Positions 34,958 to 43,462 of a stretch of DNA of 64,000 bases are shown here, one piece after another. Position 1 is the first letter of the stretch. The number at the start of each line of letters is the position of its first letter. The notes beneath the pieces were generated by a model. That model had not been told where the DNA came from. It saw only the letters and a list, made by a program, of their open reading frames with translations, and ran no database searches. This stretch comes from Oscillibacter sp. ER4. Its GTDB lineage: Bacteria; Bacillota; Clostridia; Oscillospirales; Oscillospiraceae. Where the stretch lies: assembly GCF_000765235.1 (NCBI RefSeq), contig NZ_JPJG01000033.1, positions 22,332-86,331 of the forward strand, read 5' to 3'. The position numbers and the translations under genes were made by a program.

Positions 34958-35194
34958 CTACCGTAATTCTTCTTTCACATCCAGCGGAGCGCCGTCCAGG
35001 GATGTGATCTGTGCCAGCTCTGCTTCCGTCAGATTTTTCAGGAAAATGCAGTATTCGTCCGGGTGGCCTCCCACAAATTCCATTTTAGGCATCCCGATCT
35101 GCTCCGGGTCGGTGATCCACAGGCAAGGCTCTCCCGTCGCCCAAAAGCGCGTCAAGGTAAGAATTTGGCCATTGTAAATTACTGTCTGGTCCAT
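34958..35194 (-). CDS. Small unrecognised immunity-array protein
   Basis: About 78 residues from ATG 35194 (GAGGAGGGG ribosome site); a GTG at 35200 is a weaker alternative. It begins MDQTVIYNGQILTLTRFW and ends in an acidic EAELAQITSLDGAPLD stretch. No family recognised. It fills the short gap between the LRR-like gene and the NADAR gene. Confidence 0.6.
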   Translation of the reverse strand: MDQTVIYNGQILTLTRFWATGEPCLWITDPEQIGMPKMEFVGGHPDEYCIFLKNLTEAELAQITSLDGAPLDVKEELR

Positions 35195-35206
35195 CCTCAC
35201 CCCTCC

Positions 35207-36682
35207 TCAAAAATCTCTTAGTTCCTCAAACTTCTCAATCAGGGCATCTTTCTGGAGCGCATCGCCCGGCAGGGCATCCAGAATACCCCGCAGGGCCATG
35301 TAGATTTCATCCCGTTCCTCGGTTTCGATAAAGCCCATCTTGTTGAAGGTCTGAGTGTAGGCTGCCACCGCCTCCAGTGCCTGGGCGTCCTCGCCCGGCT
35401 CAGCGGCCAGCTTCATCAGCTGGGAACGGGTCTTTCGGTATTGATTGGCTGCCTTTTTCGCAGCAGAAGCAGGGATATGCTCCGCACCGTCCCAGCCCCG
35501 GAAGGGATTGTCCAGATTTTGCGCCAGCCACTCCGGTTTCCGGGGTTTGGTGATCCACAGGTCCATTCCCGGCTTGCTTTTCCAGAGCTGCTTTGCCGCT
35601 TTTGCCGCCGTCTCCGGCAGGCTGGTCATCCAGAACCAGCGAAGCTCCGGCATCTGCTCTGGGGTGGGGATGTCAGCTGCGCCGAAGCCAAAAAGGTCGA
35701 AGGTGGAGAAGTCCGTCAATTCCCGAAACTGGGCCACGGCGGAGAAATTTTGCAGATTCCCCGGTGCGCCCCAGAGTCTCAGCTTCTTCAGGTGGGGATG
35801 GGCAGCGGCCAATCCGGTCAGATCAAAGTCCTTCAGCTGGATGCCACGCAGTCCCAATAGGTTCGGCAGTTCCAGGTGGGGGCGGCATTCCCCGATAAAT
35901 TGGAGGGTCAAACCGCTGCCATCTTCGGAGGCATGGATAGTACAGGCGTCCGGCCCCTCGTTCTGAAACAGGAGCTGCTCCGTATCCTCACCCAGCCACA
36001 GTTCCTCCAGGCCGGTCATATCCAACATCAGCTTTCTGATGCTGGTGCCCCGCAGATCAAGTGTCCTCTGGCTGTGGTTCAGCAGGGTCAGTTCACGGAT
36101 GAAGGGATTGCCCCGCAAAAACTCCAGCAGATCCGGGTGCCATTGCTCACAGATGAGTTCGGAGAGGCAGGGCAGAGCCTTTAGTTCCAGCGCCGAATCA
36201 AATGGTGCGTACTGGTCCATCACCCGATGGCTGCTGACCTTCAGCGGGATGCCGCCGATCTCCGTTTGCTCGTCGCTCTCCATGGCCTCCTTGAAGGCCC
36301 GCCGCCGCTTTTCCGGGATGGCCCGCCATTTCATCTGTAAATATACCTCATGTCCGTCATTCCAGCCACCATAGGAGTAGCAAGGCTCGTCGGTGAAGGG
36401 CGGCAGGGTGCCCACCAGCATGTACTGGGGCGGGACCTCCATCGGCACCCGCAGCAGATGAAGGTCACGGGACCAGTACATGAAGTCCTTGTAGAGCGGG
36501 CGGAGATGGGGCAGTTCCTCCGCAGTCAGAGGGGCGTCGCCCACCCAATCCAGAGAGAGGACTACCGCCCAGGGTTCCTTGCTCACTGTGTCCGGCGGCG
36601 CGATATAGGCCACCTGGCAGGCGGTGTAGCGTTTCAGATATTGGTTGTAGACGGTATAGACCTCTCCGGCATTGGCTTTCAT
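35207..36682 (-). CDS. Leucine-rich-repeat-like protein
   Basis: 491 residues, AGAGGAGCG ribosome site. The N-terminal 150 residues form a separate domain (MKANAGEVYTVYNQYLKRYT, KEPWAVVLSLDWVGD). The middle contains LRR-like units: IRELTLLNHSQRTLDLRGTS, LMLDMTGLEELWLG, LLGLRGIQLKDFDLTGLAA, HLKKLRLWGAP. A lysine-rich helical end follows. The LRR part probably forms a solenoid that binds a partner protein. Its exact target is unknown. Confidence 0.72.
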   Translation of the reverse strand: MKANAGEVYTVYNQYLKRYTACQVAYIAPPDTVSKEPWAVVLSLDWVGDAPLTAEELPHLRPLYKDFMYWSRDLHLLRVPMEVPPQYMLVGTLPPFTDEPCYSYGGWNDGHEVYLQMKWRAIPEKRRRAFKEAMESDEQTEIGGIPLKVSSHRVMDQYAPFDSALELKALPCLSELICEQWHPDLLEFLRGNPFIRELTLLNHSQRTLDLRGTSIRKLMLDMTGLEELWLGEDTEQLLFQNEGPDACTIHASEDGSGLTLQFIGECRPHLELPNLLGLRGIQLKDFDLTGLAAAHPHLKKLRLWGAPGNLQNFSAVAQFRELTDFSTFDLFGFGAADIPTPEQMPELRWFWMTSLPETAAKAAKQLWKSKPGMDLWITKPRKPEWLAQNLDNPFRGWDGAEHIPASAAKKAANQYRKTRSQLMKLAAEPGEDAQALEAVAAYTQTFNKMGFIETEERDEIYMALRGILDALPGDALQKDALIEKFEELRDF

Positions 36683-36697
36683 GGGTTCACGCTCCTC

Positions 36698-36934
36698 TCA
36701 TCCGTCTTTCTCTAAATAAAATCCCCATACGCAGTTGGAGAACTCTCCGGCGGCAAAGCGGTGGATCTGCCCGTTGATCTCCACCTGCCAGACCTCGAAG
36801 GTATGGTCCTGGTGATAGATCGGGTCTTGGACCTTTACTCGCTTGCCGGTGGTTTGCCAGTCGTAGTCAAAGATGTTCACCCCGAACAATTTACATTGAC
36901 CGTCTGGGCCAAAGGTTTCATATTCCCAAGCCAT
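36698..36934 (-). CDS. Small unrecognised immunity-array protein
   Basis: About 78 residues from ATG 36934 with a GAGG ribosome site. It is beta-rich and aromatic (MAWEYETFGPDGQCKLFGVN, HTFEVWQVEINGQIHRFA, CVWGFYL). No family recognised. The frame is bounded by two clear array genes on the same strand. Confidence 0.6.
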   Translation of the reverse strand: MAWEYETFGPDGQCKLFGVNIFDYDWQTTGKRVKVQDPIYHQDHTFEVWQVEINGQIHRFAAGEFSNCVWGFYLEKDG

Positions 36935-36942
36935 GTGGTGCC

Positions 36943-37902
36943 TCACAATCCCGTGCGCTGCCAGCCGTCCAGCCGCTCCTGAACCCCGTCGATCCTCCAG
37001 CCCTCGCCCACACGCTTCATGAGAAAGCGTCGGTCAAAGCCGGTATTTTTCTCCCTGGTGTAGATGTAGAGTTTATTCTTTGTGATCTGCTCCGCGTCCA
37101 GGAACTGCTCTCCCTTGTAGGTGCCCTGGGCGCTGTATGAGATGCCCAGGGGCCGGTAGCCCGAACGGGGCTTTTCGCTCACATACTTTTCCCAAATCGC
37201 CAGCAGGCGGGGCGCTGCCTCGGCATCCTCAAATCCGGCCTGCTCCATGTACTGCTCCCATTGCGTCATCTCGGCAAAGAAAGAGGACAGCACCCTGCGG
37301 CATTCCTCCGCCGCCTGTTCGTCCAGCTTGGTGGGCTTTTTGGCCTTTTCCCGCTGCAGCTGGGAGAAGTGTTCCATCTGCTCCTTGGTAAATTGCACAT
37401 GGGCCACCGGCTCGATGCGGTTGTTGCTGGCGATGGCCAGCAGGCCCTCATAGGTAACGGCGGTATGGTCGATCTGGATGTGGGAGAGCTTGGGAATGGA
37501 GGCCGCCTGGAGAAGACCGGCATCATCCAGTCCGGTGCGGTTGAGCGTCAAAAGGTCCAGCTTGCAGCCTTGCAAGGCGGACAGGCCGCTGCCATGGATG
37601 GCGGCGTTGCCGTCCAGCAGCAGATAGGGCAGCTTGGGCATAGCGGAAAAAACGGGGAAACAGGCATCGGTGAGCGCACCGTCCTCCACTCCGAAGTTGG
37701 CCATGCTTTTATGCCCAGCAAAGGGGGCAAGCAGTTCATCGGTCACCGGATAGCCTTTCACATGAAAGCCCACCAGGGTGTAAGCGGCCAGCTGCTCCAT
37801 GATCTCTGCGGTCAGCTCCGGGATTTCAAATTGCTTTTCACCGTCTAAGGTCAGGACACCACTCTCCCAGTTCACTGTCCGCGCCCGTTTCGGCCATTCC
37901 AT
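36943..37902 (-). CDS. LRR-like N-terminus with NTF2-like immunity C-terminus
   Basis: 319 residues. Residues about 30-180 carry LRR-like units (LPYLLLDGNAAIHGSGLSAL, LDLLTLNRTGLDDAGLLQAA, HIQIDHTAVTYEGLLAIAS). The C-terminal 110 residues resemble the NTF2-fold immunity domain: FFAEMTQWEQYMEQAGFED, then KLYIYTREKNTGFDRRFLMK and VGEGWRIDGVQER. NTF2-fold immunity proteins occur with contact-dependent toxins. A two-module immunity protein is likely. Confidence 0.7.
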   Translation of the reverse strand: MEWPKRARTVNWESGVLTLDGEKQFEIPELTAEIMEQLAAYTLVGFHVKGYPVTDELLAPFAGHKSMANFGVEDGALTDACFPVFSAMPKLPYLLLDGNAAIHGSGLSALQGCKLDLLTLNRTGLDDAGLLQAASIPKLSHIQIDHTAVTYEGLLAIASNNRIEPVAHVQFTKEQMEHFSQLQREKAKKPTKLDEQAAEECRRVLSSFFAEMTQWEQYMEQAGFEDAEAAPRLLAIWEKYVSEKPRSGYRPLGISYSAQGTYKGEQFLDAEQITKNKLYIYTREKNTGFDRRFLMKRVGEGWRIDGVQERLDGWQRTGL

Positions 37903-37916
37903 CGCTGTTTCCCTCC

Positions 37917-39326
37917 TTACACCTGCTTCTTATAGCTGGCTTCAATGTCGATGAAGCGTACATACACGGCGCAGATTTCACCTTTCGCGTCATAGCCGAA
38001 GTAGACCGGATAGTAGCCGTCCCCCCAGCCAGAGGCAAAGATGGGCAGATTGCAGTCCGTGTCCGGTACCGTCCAGTTGAGCCAGTCGCCGTAGTCCCCC
38101 TGATATTTGGGGCGGGCTTTGGCGTTTTCCTCCAGAAGGTCGCAGAACAGGTCATTGTAGGGGTCGATGTCCGGGGCCTCCTCCAACCGCTTGGCCCAGT
38201 ATGCCTTAAAGGCCGCCTGGGTCTGGATGTCTGCAATACACCCCATCCCGGCATCCACGCCGAAACCGAAGTAGTCGTCATCTCCCAGTGCCGCGTCCAG
38301 ATTCTCGTTGCCCACCATGCCCAGCTCATAGCGGACAGGCTTCTCCCGACTGACCTCCACCTTGACACAGGCGTAGCGGTCGCCGTATTTCTCACTGGGC
38401 ACCACACAGATCTTTACGGGATAAGTCCCGGCGGGGATCGTCTGTATAAAGGGCGGTGTGTCCTCCAGCTCCACCAGCGGATCGCAGGCGAAAATCGTCC
38501 CGGTGGGGAAATGGACGGTGCCAATGTCCAGCACATCCACGCCCATATTCCCAATCACTTTCTCAGTGAAATGAGCGTCCAGGTCCGTTTTGCAGGCCAG
38601 TTTGTCCTTAACGGATTCATATTTGTTCAGCCATTCTGTTGTCGGCATACTCGTTTCCTCCTGTTGATTTGGTTTCTTGATGTACTCGCTCTTTGAGCCA
38701 TCCCAATACCCGATCTTATCTAAGCCCGCCTTGATTTCTTCCCATTTGCTGCGTTTCGGGTTCAACGCAGTAACCAGTTCTTTTGTCACCGGAACCACAT
38801 CAGCAAGCTGGCGCACAGTCTCCAAAGGCAGGTCTGCTGGGTAAAACCACTTCCCGTAATCCACATAGCTCTGTGGATTACCATCAATCGTGGAGAGCAG
38901 ATCCTTGGATGCGTCCTCGCCGTCCATGGGATTGCAGTGCCAGGTGGAGCCATCTTCCGTCCAGACGCAGAAGGTACTTTTCATCTTTTTGACTTCACGG
39001 CTGCCCATGAGCTTTTGCAACGCAGGGGGCATCCCATCCGTCAGGTCTTCGATTCGGGGAAGTTTTTCCTCCCAGTCGTAGAGTTCGGAATCCACACCGT
39101 TGATTACACAGCCTTCCGGCGCAAACATGACGATCATGCTCTGGTCACTGCCATCAGTGGCAAAGAATGCCTCTTTGCCTTTTCGCCATGCGGGGTTGTA
39201 TGTATAGTGGCGGATGAAGCTCCATTCCTCCTCCACCATGATGATGTCCAGAGCCGCCAGCCCTTTGCAGAAGTTTTTCAGGCGCTCCGCGTTGGGCAGG
39301 CCAGATAAATCTTTTGTGGAAATCAT
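37917..39326 (-). CDS. Fused ORF: unnamed domain plus DUF4241 domain
   Basis: About 469 residues from ATG 39326 (AGGAGGATAACC ribosome site). The first ~226 residues are an unrecognised domain with EWSFIRHYTYNPAWRKG and KSTFCVWTEDGSTWHCNP. The second part begins at an ATG (38648) and is a DUF4241 domain: HFPTGTIFACDPLVELEDTP, IPAGTYPVKICVVPSEKYG, YFGFGVDAGMGCIADIQTQ. A strong GGAGGAAACGAG ribosome site precedes that internal ATG. The ORF therefore looks like two genes fused in frame; both products may be made. Confidence 0.78.
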   Translation of the reverse strand: MISTKDLSGLPNAERLKNFCKGLAALDIIMVEEEWSFIRHYTYNPAWRKGKEAFFATDGSDQSMIVMFAPEGCVINGVDSELYDWEEKLPRIEDLTDGMPPALQKLMGSREVKKMKSTFCVWTEDGSTWHCNPMDGEDASKDLLSTIDGNPQSYVDYGKWFYPADLPLETVRQLADVVPVTKELVTALNPKRSKWEEIKAGLDKIGYWDGSKSEYIKKPNQQEETSMPTTEWLNKYESVKDKLACKTDLDAHFTEKVIGNMGVDVLDIGTVHFPTGTIFACDPLVELEDTPPFIQTIPAGTYPVKICVVPSEKYGDRYACVKVEVSREKPVRYELGMVGNENLDAALGDDDYFGFGVDAGMGCIADIQTQAAFKAYWAKRLEEAPDIDPYNDLFCDLLEENAKARPKYQGDYGDWLNWTVPDTDCNLPIFASGWGDGYYPVYFGYDAKGEICAVYVRFIDIEASYKKQV

Positions 39327-39348
39327 GTGGTTATCCTCCTGTCTTTCG

Positions 39349-39898
39349 TCACCACAGTCGGTCAATCTGGGTATATATCTTATTAGGCTCTCTGTCCGTA
39401 AAACTGGTCAATGAGTCAGTGGGTTCTGTAAGCGGCATCACATTCAAAATATCCAGTACATAATACCAGATTCCTGTATCCCAGTCCCGGAACCGCCCAT
39501 TGCAGACAGCTCTCCCATACTCGCCGGGAGCCAAATCCAATGCCAGCTCATTGAGAGGCTGTTTCTGCCCGGTCTTATCGTAGGTATATCGCTCCGGCAT
39601 CGCACCGATGTGCCAATCATTACGGTATATTGCTCTCCTGTCCCTTTGGGAGAGGAAAGACCATTGGAGGACAACGCAGGGCAGCATGGTTCGTGGTTTT
39701 ATTCCAATCCTCCATGGCCGCAGATAAAATGGCGTCAATGTGTGTCAATACCTTCTCAATGGAGCCCGCTGAGATGTTGTAAAAAGCGGGGTTTTTATGA
39801 TACTGCTCTGTGATGAAGTTTTTATAGGTTTGCACTGGCATAAAGCAAAATTCCCAATCAAGGGGATACAACCCAAGCCAGTACTCATGCAGTTTCAT
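39349..39898 (-). pseudogene. Frameshifted immunity-array gene
   Basis: Two overlapping minus-strand frames appear to be one gene. The first starts at ATG 39898 (GGAGGCGCAGAG ribosome site) with MKLHEYWLGLYPLDWEFCF and stops near 39620. The second runs 39738-39349 in the next frame and ends NKIYTQIDRLW. Coding-like sequence passes from the first to the second frame around 39630-39660. A +1 shift there would give a protein of about 180 residues. Sequencing error, true mutation or programmed shifting cannot be separated here. AT-richer than its neighbours. Confidence 0.65.
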
Positions 39899-39910
39899 CT
39901 CTGCGCCTCC

Positions 39911-40750
39911 TTACCCCTCGATGCAGGCAGCTTTGAGGCCCTTTTTCAGGGAGCCGTAGACCGTCACCGCATGGTCGGTGAATAGTTCGTCGCAGTCAAA
40001 CCAGGCGGTGAAGCTGCCGCCGGAGGTGACGGACAGGCTGGTCATGCTGATTCGCCGGGCAAGTTCTTCCTCTGTGATGGGGTCTGTTTCCGGATCGCGG
40101 GGATTTTCCTCATCCTGAGAGAGCCAGTTGTTGGCCAGCCCGGTCAGGTTCTTGGCCGCAAGCTCCCGCATGGCTTTGTCCCAGGTTTCACAGTCGGCCA
40201 GCAGTTTCTTGGCAGCACTGCGGGCGCGGGTCCAGGAGGGCTTGCTCTCCGCATTGACCTCCAGGGAAAGAAGCACAGCCTTTCCGCGCCACTGGATCTC
40301 ACCCTCAAAGGCATCATGGTCCTTGTCCAGTGTCAGTTCTCCCAGCACCTGGTCCTGGATCACCACCGGCTTGTGGTACTCGTCCAGAATGGCTTGAAGC
40401 TCCGGGCAGTCCTCATGGGCCTGGACCACCTGGGAGATACACCAGGGCCGTACCATCAGATTTTGCGCCCATTCCTCTTTCATCCGGCGGATCTTCAGGC
40501 GGCAGATCTGCTCGCTTTGAAAGCGTCCCCAGCCCTTGTCACTGTTGCGTTCCTCGTCGGTGACTGGCCACTCCAGCCGCTCCTCTTTGGTGCTGACCTT
40601 GCCGGTGTCACAGAACACCATGCCCAGTGTCACGACGGTCATTTGCCAAAAGTTGCCTCTGTTGTTGTATCCGCCCCCGATGAAGCGATTGATCAGAGCG
40701 ACCACTTCCTGCTCCTCGGGCTCGTACATCTCATAGAATTCTTCACACAT
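39911..40750 (-). CDS. DUF2262-family protein, copy A
   Basis: 279 residues, AAGGAGGATACACC ribosome site. N-terminal region with NNRGNFWQMTVVTLGMVFCD and EWPVTDEERN; C-terminal DUF2262 domain with VLGELTLDKDHDAFEGEIQW, SWTRARSAAKKLLADCETWD and ITEEELARRISMTSLSV, ending SFTAWFDCDELFTDHAVTV. It shares this full architecture with the gene at 49556-50398, so these are paralogues within one array. DUF2262 is a recurrent immunity-locus family of unknown mechanism. Confidence 0.8.
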   Translation of the reverse strand: MCEEFYEMYEPEEQEVVALINRFIGGGYNNRGNFWQMTVVTLGMVFCDTGKVSTKEERLEWPVTDEERNSDKGWGRFQSEQICRLKIRRMKEEWAQNLMVRPWCISQVVQAHEDCPELQAILDEYHKPVVIQDQVLGELTLDKDHDAFEGEIQWRGKAVLLSLEVNAESKPSWTRARSAAKKLLADCETWDKAMRELAAKNLTGLANNWLSQDEENPRDPETDPITEEELARRISMTSLSVTSGGSFTAWFDCDELFTDHAVTVYGSLKKGLKAACIEG

Positions 40751-40764
40751 CGGTGTATCCTCCT

Positions 40765-41358
40765 TTACAGCAGTTTCAGCACCGCGGCGGCAGGCCCAGA
40801 AAACTCCGCCGGGGCCTGCTCCAATACATCCCGGTAGGCCAGCACCGCCTGCCAGGAGTAGTAATAGAAGCTGTAAAACAGGTCATCTGGGAAGACCTCG
40901 TCCTCCTCGTAGCGCATCTCATCTTCTTCCTCGTCGTATTCCTCCGACCACAGGTATTCTTCCTTTAACAAATCGGAGAAGCAGGGGAGGGGAGAGGCGT
41001 GTTCCATCTTATCTCCATCGTGGAAGCACTGGAGGATGCAGTCAAAGAAGTCCAGCAGTTCCCCGGCCAGGAAATGGGCTACGGGGTTCTGCCCGCTGTC
41101 TGCGAGGGCCTTCTCCAGAATCCGGTTCAGGAACACCATGCCGAAGGGGGTAGCGTGCCACAGGGTACTCTGGTGCTCCATGTTGGTGGTGAGCTCATAG
41201 AGGGACTCTTTGACGGACGCCAAGTCACACATCTGCTCCAGCACCGCCAGGTGAGCGGGAAACTCTGTCCCTCGGCCATAGGAGGTGGTGAGCCGGTGCC
41301 ACGGAACATCCGTGACATTGAGTTGAGTAATATAGGTTCTGTTTTCTTCTGTCATCAT
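40765..41358 (-). CDS. Helical acidic immunity-array protein
   Basis: 197 residues, GGAGGGCAATAAC ribosome site. The protein is alpha-helical (AVLEQMCDLASVKESLYELT, FGMVFLNRILEKALADSGQN) and has a strongly acidic stretch (SEEYDEEEDEMRYEEDEVF) followed by FYSFYYYSWQAVLAYRDVLE. No family recognised. Acidic helical proteins are typical of toxin inhibitors; nothing more can be said. Confidence 0.68.
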   Translation of the reverse strand: MMTEENRTYITQLNVTDVPWHRLTTSYGRGTEFPAHLAVLEQMCDLASVKESLYELTTNMEHQSTLWHATPFGMVFLNRILEKALADSGQNPVAHFLAGELLDFFDCILQCFHDGDKMEHASPLPCFSDLLKEEYLWSEEYDEEEDEMRYEEDEVFPDDLFYSFYYYSWQAVLAYRDVLEQAPAEFSGPAAAVLKLL

Positions 41359-41371
41359 GTTATTGCCCTCC

Positions 41372-41992
41372 TTATCCCGCCGTCTGATTGCGGTATTCCT
41401 TCTCCAGTTGGGTGTACCACCGTTTCAGCATGGTTTCCAGACTGGTTTTCCCACTGCGGTCTGTAAAAACAAGGAACTTCTGCATCAGTCTGGGGAATAG
41501 ATATTTGCCTGCTTCTGTCAGGTCCTGATTGAGATAGACCATTCGCAGGATACGGCCATGTCGGTCCAGAGGGTTCTTTTTCAGCAGCTCCTTTTCAAAG
41601 CAGAAGCGCAGGAATACCACATTCTCGTCGTAGAAGTCCTCCACCACTGCTGCGCCAATGCTGGTGTAGGTGATGTCGTACACCAACCGGCTCCAGTCAA
41701 ATTTCTCGGCATAGAGCAGTTTCAGTGCCTTCGCCCAGTGTTCCTCCGGGATGACCAGCATCCTGTGCTGGGCGGTACTGGAGTAGCCAAGGTAGATGGG
41801 TTCCGGCTGCCCCAGCAGCTCACTCACGCTGTCGGAGTAGACGAAGCACAGCTCCTCATCGAACAGGCCGCCGATGAAGTTGCCGTTGCAGTACAGCATA
41901 TAATTCTTGGACTTGGCTGGAGAATAGGATAGATTATATTCCTGCGAGTCCAGGCTTTTATGTACCTTGTTCAGAAAGTCTATTGATGTCAT
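41372..41992 (-). CDS. Protein with a TfoX N-terminal-like domain
   Basis: About 206 residues from ATG 41992 (GAGGAGTAAAGCC ribosome site). The first 100 residues recall the TfoX N-terminal domain: YMLYCNGNFIGGLFDEELCF, VYSDSVSELLGQPEPIYLGY, VIPEEHWAKALKLLYAEKF. The rest is helical and basic (LETMLKRWYTQLEKEYRN). TfoX-N-like domains are small and have varied roles. The family match is weak, so function is open. Confidence 0.58.
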   Translation of the reverse strand: MTSIDFLNKVHKSLDSQEYNLSYSPAKSKNYMLYCNGNFIGGLFDEELCFVYSDSVSELLGQPEPIYLGYSSTAQHRMLVIPEEHWAKALKLLYAEKFDWSRLVYDITYTSIGAAVVEDFYDENVVFLRFCFEKELLKKNPLDRHGRILRMVYLNQDLTEAGKYLFPRLMQKFLVFTDRSGKTSLETMLKRWYTQLEKEYRNQTAG

Positions 41993-41996
41993 GGCT

Positions 41997-43076
41997 TTAC
42001 TCCTCAAACTCACCCTCGATCATCCCGTTCAGATACCGTCCGGGATCTGCGATGAAGTCATCCCATTTGGCCAGAGGGTGGAATTCCTCATGTTCGATAT
42101 CCAGATACCACAGCTTTTTGTCCCTGGGGCTCCACAGCAGCAGATAGTCGCTGTAGTTATCCATCTGCACCATCAGGGAGAGCAGCTTCTTCCGTTTCCA
42201 GGTCATCTCCTGCACATCCATGAAGGAGTAGAGCTCCACCCACTTCACCCATTCCTGATCCGGGAACTCCAGCCGCAGGGGGCCGGTCTTCAAGTATTCC
42301 ACCAGCTTGGCGGGCAGTTTGTAGGGCATGAGCTGCCGGACTTTTTCCTGTTCGTTGTGCCATTCCTCCGGTTCCAGGGCCTTCAGGTAGTCGGCCAGCT
42401 CCTGATTTTTGTTTTGCACCGCCACGGTGTAAGGCCGGTCGCCGTATTTGTCAGCAATGGTGATGTCGGCTCCTTGCTCAATGAGCCAGCGCACCATGGG
42501 AAAATTGTTAGAGCGGGCGGCCTCGGTGACGGGGGTGGAGGCATAAGGGAACACCATGTCCGGCTTGTGGTAATTGATATCCGCCCCTTTTTCCAGCAGC
42601 AGGCGGGTAAGTTTGGTATTGCCCTCGGACACAGCGGCCCGGAATGCCTCCCCGCCAAACTTGCCCACCGTGATCCCGGCTTGCTCCAGCACCGGGATAT
42701 TCTCCGCTCGCTTGCCCCAGCGCACTTCCTGGAAGGCCCGCTCTTTCTGCTTCGGGCTGAATTTTGCGGCCTGTCCAGCAAAGAGAGCGACTACCTCCGG
42801 CCCGCAGCAGCGGACAGCGGTGAGCAGAAGGGGCTGTTCCTCTGCCAGACCGGGATCAGCTCCATGCTCCAGCAGGAAGTGGATCATGGGCACATCATTC
42901 CGAAAAACTGCGATCTCCAATGGCATCAGTTTGATATACTCACTAAGCTGGATGGGAACATCTAAATCCAGACCGCCTTGGAGCAACGCCTCCAGCACGG
43001 GAATATTATGGTCACAGATGGCGGCAGCCGTTTCCGGAAGAGTTTCCCAACGGCCAATATATGCAATTTGGTACAT
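41997..43076 (-). CDS. Ankyrin-repeat protein with SUKH-like tail
   Basis: 359 residues. Ankyrin units are clear: AVFRNDVPMIHFLLEHGADP, AVSEGNTKLTRLLLEKGADI, AARSNNFPMVRWLIEQGADI. The C-terminal third (KLPAKLVEYLKTGPLRLEF, SDYLLLWSPRDKKLWYLDIE, WDDFIADPGRYLNGM) resembles a SUKH-type domain. Ankyrin-plus-SUKH is a known combination in predicted immunity proteins. The start at 43076 has a weak AGGTG site. Confidence 0.78.
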   Translation of the reverse strand: MYQIAYIGRWETLPETAAAICDHNIPVLEALLQGGLDLDVPIQLSEYIKLMPLEIAVFRNDVPMIHFLLEHGADPGLAEEQPLLLTAVRCCGPEVVALFAGQAAKFSPKQKERAFQEVRWGKRAENIPVLEQAGITVGKFGGEAFRAAVSEGNTKLTRLLLEKGADINYHKPDMVFPYASTPVTEAARSNNFPMVRWLIEQGADITIADKYGDRPYTVAVQNKNQELADYLKALEPEEWHNEQEKVRQLMPYKLPAKLVEYLKTGPLRLEFPDQEWVKWVELYSFMDVQEMTWKRKKLLSLMVQMDNYSDYLLLWSPRDKKLWYLDIEHEEFHPLAKWDDFIADPGRYLNGMIEGEFEE

Positions 43077-43083
43077 AAGGCAC

Positions 43084-43425
43084 CTACTTTCGTTGTTGTT
43101 TCACTTGATAGGGTATCGTCCGGCCCAGTACCCGGCCCTTGCCAACCGCGTTGGCTCCCTCATAGATCAAAAATTCCGCATTATTTTCCAGCGGAGCGTA
43201 GTCAATAGTATCCGGATAGAGGGGTTGGGCATTTCCCAAAGCCGGTTCATCAAATGAACACTCAGTTCCGTCCAGAAAGCATACTCCCAGATATTCCGTG
43301 GTCCCTGTGACTGCAAAATGAGGACAATATTTTCCGCTGACCAGGCTGGGGGGAGTCTTTCGCTTGCCGCGCCAGAAGATGACCTCCACATGGAGCACCG
43401 CCCGGTTTTCATCTGTCCCAATCAT
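43084..43425 (-). CDS. EF-Tu domain III-like small protein
   Basis: 113 residues, AAGGAGTGATACAGC ribosome site. The order of strands matches the C-terminal beta-barrel (domain III) of elongation factor Tu: AVLHVEVIFW, then TPPSLVSGKYCPHFAVTGT, and a final AEFLIYEGANAVGKGRVLG that lines up with the FAIREGGRTVGAGVV segment of EF-Tu. There is no GTPase domain. Standing alone in an immunity array it could act as a decoy or shield for EF-Tu-targeting or EF-Tu-dependent toxins; this is inference. Confidence 0.68.
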   Translation of the reverse strand: MIGTDENRAVLHVEVIFWRGKRKTPPSLVSGKYCPHFAVTGTTEYLGVCFLDGTECSFDEPALGNAQPLYPDTIDYAPLENNAEFLIYEGANAVGKGRVLGRTIPYQVKQQRK

Positions 43426-43462
43426 GCTGTATCACTCCTTTGGCCAGTCCCTCTATTCTCGC

